DNA of 30,000 nucleotides from positions 317,501-347,500 of the forward strand of contig CAJNDS010002226.1 of NCBI GenBank assembly GCA_905221605.1. Reading direction: 5' to 3'. The notes beneath the pieces were generated by a model that worked only from the letters and a program-made list of their open reading frames with translations, searched no databases and was not told where the DNA came from. A program made the position numbers and the translations under genes. Each line of letters opens with the position of its first letter. Within the stretch, counting starts at the first letter, position 1. Positions 26,757 through 30,000 of this stretch are shown piece by piece. Origin of the DNA: Symbiodinium natans. Taxonomy: Eukaryota > Sar > Dinophyceae > Suessiales > Symbiodiniaceae.

Positions 26757-26927
26757 ATGCGAGCCCCAGATTCGCTGCGACACTCCCCAGCTGATGCCGC
26801 GAGTCAGCAGTTTGCTCCTGTGCGTTTGGGGCTGCTGCGCAAGGCCGTCAACACAAAGGTGGCTTTAGAGGCGTCGGGGCTCGGGCGGACCCTCTGTGCC
26901 TTTGTTTTGTACTACCAAAAACTATGA
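26757..26927 (+). CDS. Small unassigned ORF
   Basis: A 56-codon frame from ATG reads through SQQFAPVRLGLLRKAVNTKV and ALEASGLGRTLCAFVLYYQK to TGA. The composition is protein-like, and it may be an exon of a larger gene, but no family or splice partner is seen. Confidence 0.2.
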   Translation: MRAPDSLRHSPADAASQQFAPVRLGLLRKAVNTKVALEASGLGRTLCAFVLYYQKL

Positions 26928-27438
26928 CGTGCTGCGCCCACCAAGTTGCCAAATTTGAGATACAACAGTCCAACGACGACAGCTTCGAGGATGGCGGCGA
27001 CAACACGAGAGTTCATCACAATGATCTATAAACTGAAACAACGACAGTTTGGAGGATGGACGGCGACGACAACATGCTGGGCCGGTGAGCTACCCAGATA
27101 CGACGATCCAAAGTGGCTACGGGGGAACGACGATGACATGCTGCGCCTACCGAGAGGCTTGTTGCGCGACAACCCACATAAAACACGCCAAGCATGTCGC
27201 ATCGCTTCGCTCCTTCTGCCAGTCTCGCCCCTGGCATTGAAACTAGTTTAGAGAGAAGTACGGGCGGCAAGGACGCACAGAAACATCGAGCATCATCAAC
27301 TGTCATCGTATGTCATCAGATGTCGTCACATACCAAGTCATGCTCATTAAAACCAGCAACGCATTCCGTGAACAAAAGCCTTGGTAACCATTCTGGCAAA
27401 CGAAGCCCCGGTGAAGTCACAGTGGGCCCGGCGCAATA
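26928..27438. other. Imperfect local duplications, no assigned gene
   Basis: Words such as CAACGAC(GAC)AG, GAGGATGG and CGGCGACAACA recur at about 26970-27008 and 27040-27074. GACATGCTG/GACGTGCTGCGCC recurs at about 26926, 27069 and 27134. It looks like a decayed minisatellite. A 101-codon plus-strand frame spans it without recognisable content. Confidence 0.4.
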
Positions 27439-27497
27439 GCCCTAAACCCTAAACCCTAAACCCTCAACCCTCAACCCTCAACCCTAAACCCCAAACC
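27439..27497 (-). repeat. Interstitial CCCTAAA array with CCCTCAA block
   Basis: About eight units including three consecutive CCCTCAA, the complement of the TTGAGGG variant seen at 23133. Confidence 0.9.
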
Positions 27498-27611
27498 TCA
27501 ATGGCCCGGAGAAGCAGCCTGTAGTCAAGGTGGCCATTTGACAGAATGGCCGTGTGGAGCGTCACCAGCAGGTCCTAGAAGGCCGCATCTTCTCGGGGAG
27601 TATGCCCAGTT

Positions 27612-27724
27612 GGGGTTTAGGGTTTAGGGTTTAGGGTTTAGGGTTTAGGGGTTAGGGGTTAGGGTTTAGGGTTTAGGGTTTCGGGTTTAGGGTTTCGGGT
27701 TTAGGGTTTGGGGTTTAGGGTTTC
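27612..27724 (+). repeat. Interstitial TTTAGGG array
   Basis: About 16 units with GGTTAGGG and TTTCGGG variants. Confidence 0.9.
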
Positions 27725-27876
27725 CCTGTTGGGGTTCTGAGCTTCTACCCGGAGGCTTGTACCCCTGCCCCCATGTTCGGGCACCTAAACTTCCTTCGTG
27801 CAGAGAATAGTACAGCCGAACCCTACTTTCTAGCAGCCTAACCTTGAAAAGTAACCCCGTTAGGCCTAGGCTCAAG

Positions 27877-27933
27877 CCCTAAACCCTAAACCCTAAACCC
27901 TAAACCCTAAAACCCTAAAACCCTAAAACCCTA
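27877..27933 (-). repeat. Interstitial CCCTAAA array ending in CCCTAAAA units
   Basis: Five CCCTAAA units followed by three 8-bp CCCTAAAA units, complement of the TTTTAGGG block at 8620. Confidence 0.9.
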
Positions 27934-28040
27934 CCGTGTTTGAGCGGAGCATGGAGTCCAGCACCCAGAAGAGGAGCAGCGCCAGCTCTGCCGGCCGGCG
28001 CCCTAGCGCACTCCTGGGTTGTTGGTTCAGGGCTCGGGAG

Positions 28041-28155
28041 GGTTTAGGGTTTAGGGTTTAGGGTTTAGGGTTGAGGGTTTAGGGTTTGGGGTTTGGGGTT
28101 TGGGGTTTGGGGTTTGGGGTTTGGGGTTTGGGGTTTGGGGTTTAGGGTTTTGGGT
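28041..28155 (+). repeat. Interstitial array with TTTGGGG block
   Basis: Six TTTAGGG/TTGAGGG units, then eight consecutive TTTGGGG units (28085-28140), then TTTAGGG. Confidence 0.95.
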
Positions 28156-28837
28156 GTTCGAGTTTGGCAACTCTCGATGTGAGGAGTGGTGAGGGTATGG
28201 GTGTTGGGTCCTGGGACTAGGCCTATGGAATCCCTTGTCTGCGAAGATGCGAACAGATGGCAAACCGGACTCGGAAGAAAGTCCTGAGAAGGGGGAAAGG
28301 GAAGGGCTCATGGCTCATCCCAGTGTGACCCAGGAACGAGAAAGGGTTCACTGATGTGGGTCCGCAAAGAAAACACAAACCCCAAACCCCAAACCCTAAA
28401 CCCTATAAACCCCAAGCTTCACCTCCAAAACCTGGAACACTAGTAATGAGGGCCCAACAAGAAGCAAACCGTGAAGTAGTGTCGAGCCAAGGTGCAGCGG
28501 CCGCGCATCCCCCCAAATGTCGAAGAACGCGGAAAGAGGGCTGACGGTCAACCTTTTCTGGCATGGCTCTCCTAAAGCAACGACCCCTCAAACCTAAATC
28601 TGAAAGCTGAAGACCTTCGAACCCTGGAGTCCCCTGAACCCCCCCTAAACCCCAGAACAGCTCGATGGAGGAAACCGCTAGGCAGAGCAACCTGCAAAAC
28701 GCCCAAAACCCTTGAGCCTACCCCCACAAGCCTACGGAACCCTGGTACCCCTACACCCTCAAGCCTGAACCAACCTGCCCTTAAACGCCCAAACGCTTCA
28801 AGCCTGAAGCCCACGCCCCAAATCTGGGCTTAGAGGC
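28156..28837. other. Non-coding, C-rich decayed repeats
   Basis: A CCCCAAA/CCCTAAA patch lies at 28377-28414. Scattered CCCTGAACC, CCCCTAAACCCC and CCCTCAAGCC words occur between 28610 and 28810. No gene is supported. Confidence 0.4.
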
Positions 28838-28890
28838 TTAGGGTTTAGGGTTTAGGATTTGGGGTTTAGAGTTTAGGGTTTACGGCCTGA
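28838..28890 (+). repeat. Degenerate TTTAGGG patch
   Basis: Seven units, several substituted (TTTAGGA, TTTGGGG, TTTAGAG, TTTACGG). Confidence 0.8.
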
Positions 28891-29290
28891 ACCTAAACTC
28901 CTCGGTCCGTTGTTTGGGGAAGGAGTTCACAAGCATGGCGAGTATACCGTGAGGGGCTCTTGCCATCTGGGCCCTCTTGAACCCTGTTTTCGTAGGGTCG
29001 CTTGATTCAAAAGCCCTTGTATGGGCCCTCAATTTTGGAAACTGATCCTCCCCGTTATGTCCCCTTTGAAACCTAAAGCCCCATATGTCGGAGCCCTTTA
29101 AACAAGGTCAGAAAACATGTTCAGGGGCCATGACCTGGGGTCAATTTGCGACAGTAGATGCCCTACAGTTCGCTGAGGCTCCCCTTTTGAGAAAACTTCT
29201 CTTTTGAAGGCATGTGTTTCCTTGTAGTTTTTATTTTTATTTTTTCTGGGCCCTCTAGGGGTCTCCACTGATACCATAAACAGAAATATG
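28891..29290. other. No recognisable gene
   Basis: Ordinary composition with no open frame of interest. AGCCCTTGTATGGGCCCTCAA near 29011 resembles words in the foldback elements, but no arms are defined. Confidence 0.35.
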
Positions 29291-29480
29291 CATATATATA
29301 TATATATATGTCTATATCTATACATATAGATCGACACACATATATACATATGCGTATATTCATATACGTATCTATATATAGAAGTATGTATAGTATATAT
29401 TTATATAAGCATGTATATATATATGTATATCTTTGTATGTATATACATATATACATGTGTACATATATATGTATCTTAGT
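29291..29480. repeat. AT-rich compound microsatellite (TA, TATG, TATC)
   Basis: Runs of TA with TATG, TGTA and TACA variants over 190 bp. Tyr/Ile-rich frames on both strands are artefacts of the repeat. Confidence 0.9.
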
Positions 29481-29600
29481 ATTACAGCTTTGGGTATCAA
29501 CAGGTGCCCAGAATCTGGATGAAACCCCCATCTCAGAACCAAGCTGCTCAAACAGGATGCAGACAATGACCAACATGTCCCAGGCCCTGCGAGCTGGCCT

Positions 29601-29798
29601 CGGGTTTAGGGTTTAGGGTTTAGGGGTTTAGGGGTTCAGGGGTTCAGGGGTTTAGGGTTTAGGGTTTAGGGTTTAGGGTTTAGGGTTTAGGGTTTAGGGT
29701 TTAGGGTTTGGGGTTTGGGGTTTGGGGTTTGGGGTTTCGGGTTTCGGGTTTGGGGCTTGGGGCTTGGGGCTTGGGGCTTGGGGGTTGGGGGTTGGGAT
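29601..29798 (+). repeat. Interstitial array with successive variant blocks
   Basis: TTTAGGG/TTTAGGGG units, then four TTTGGGG, two TTTCGGG, then four GCTTGGG-type and two GGTTGGG units in order: a graded series of variants within one array. Confidence 0.9.
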
Positions 29799-29899
29799 TC
29801 CAAGGCTTCAAGCGAGTAGCGTCCCTCCCCAAACTTTTCCCACAAGCCTGAACGATGCCAAACCGGAGAGTTTGCTTTCTAATGCAAGTCTCGTTGTGC

Positions 29900-29920
29900 A
29901 ATATATATATATATATATAC
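29900..29920. repeat. (AT)n microsatellite
   Basis: Ten AT units; the last 80 bp of the window hold nothing recognisable. Confidence 0.85.
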
Positions 29921-30000
29921 ATGGCTTTACATTACGATTAAATGATCAGAAAGGACTGTTGAGAATTGTGCTCTTGGTATTCCCATTTGTAGTTTCCTAC

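Noticed and set aside
26586-26783. Serine/histidine-rich frame
   Set aside because: Translation of the GAT/GAC microsatellite.

Overview
The window reads as nuclear DNA of a protist whose telomere repeat is TTTAGGG, most likely a dinoflagellate (Symbiodiniaceae or Suessiales type). There are no operons, ribosome-binding sites or dense bacterial-style coding. The sequence is mostly non-coding and is studded with about 25 interstitial blocks of TTTAGGG/CCCTAAA in both orientations. One gene can be assembled from small exons whose introns end in AG, often AG|G, and whose donors include GC (perhaps GA) as well as GT. A damaged RNA-virus-type polymerase is also present, of a sort known to be endogenised in dinoflagellates. 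The organism call is inference; chromerids and some green algae share the telomere unit.

Layout. 0.5-1.9 kb (minus): an uninterrupted 467-codon amino-acid transporter gene (AAAP family). 2-8.4 kb: non-coding, with foldback elements, microsatellites, a 9-bp satellite and telomere-like arrays. 8.4-14.5 kb (minus): exons of a pore-loop, cyclic-nucleotide-binding-domain ion channel. I could join pore helix, filter, S6, C-linker, CNBD and a post-CNBD Trp-rich block across six introns with the frame kept throughout. These introns carry telomere-type arrays, a 258-bp foldback element and copies of a 70-bp interspersed repeat.

15.5-18.8 kb (minus): about 3 kb of decayed viral-type coding sequence lying exactly between two TTTAGGG arrays. 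It holds an RNA-dependent RNA polymerase with motifs A, B and C (GDD) spread over three frames, an upstream Cys-rich polyprotein-like part with an internal 132-bp duplication, and a further broken reading frame that stops at the right-hand array. It is best read as an endogenous copy of a non-retroviral plus-strand RNA virus, probably of the dinoflagellate RNA virus (Dinornavirus/alvernavirus-like) group.

19-30 kb: long telomere-type arrays (up to about 47 units), an extreme poly-G tract, more foldback elements, simple repeats, and a few short coding-like exons that cannot be assigned.

The most interesting points are the endogenous viral polymerase bracketed by telomeric repeats, telomere-like repeats sitting inside introns and supplying splice acceptors, and a repeat family that makes up almost a whole intron (introner-like).
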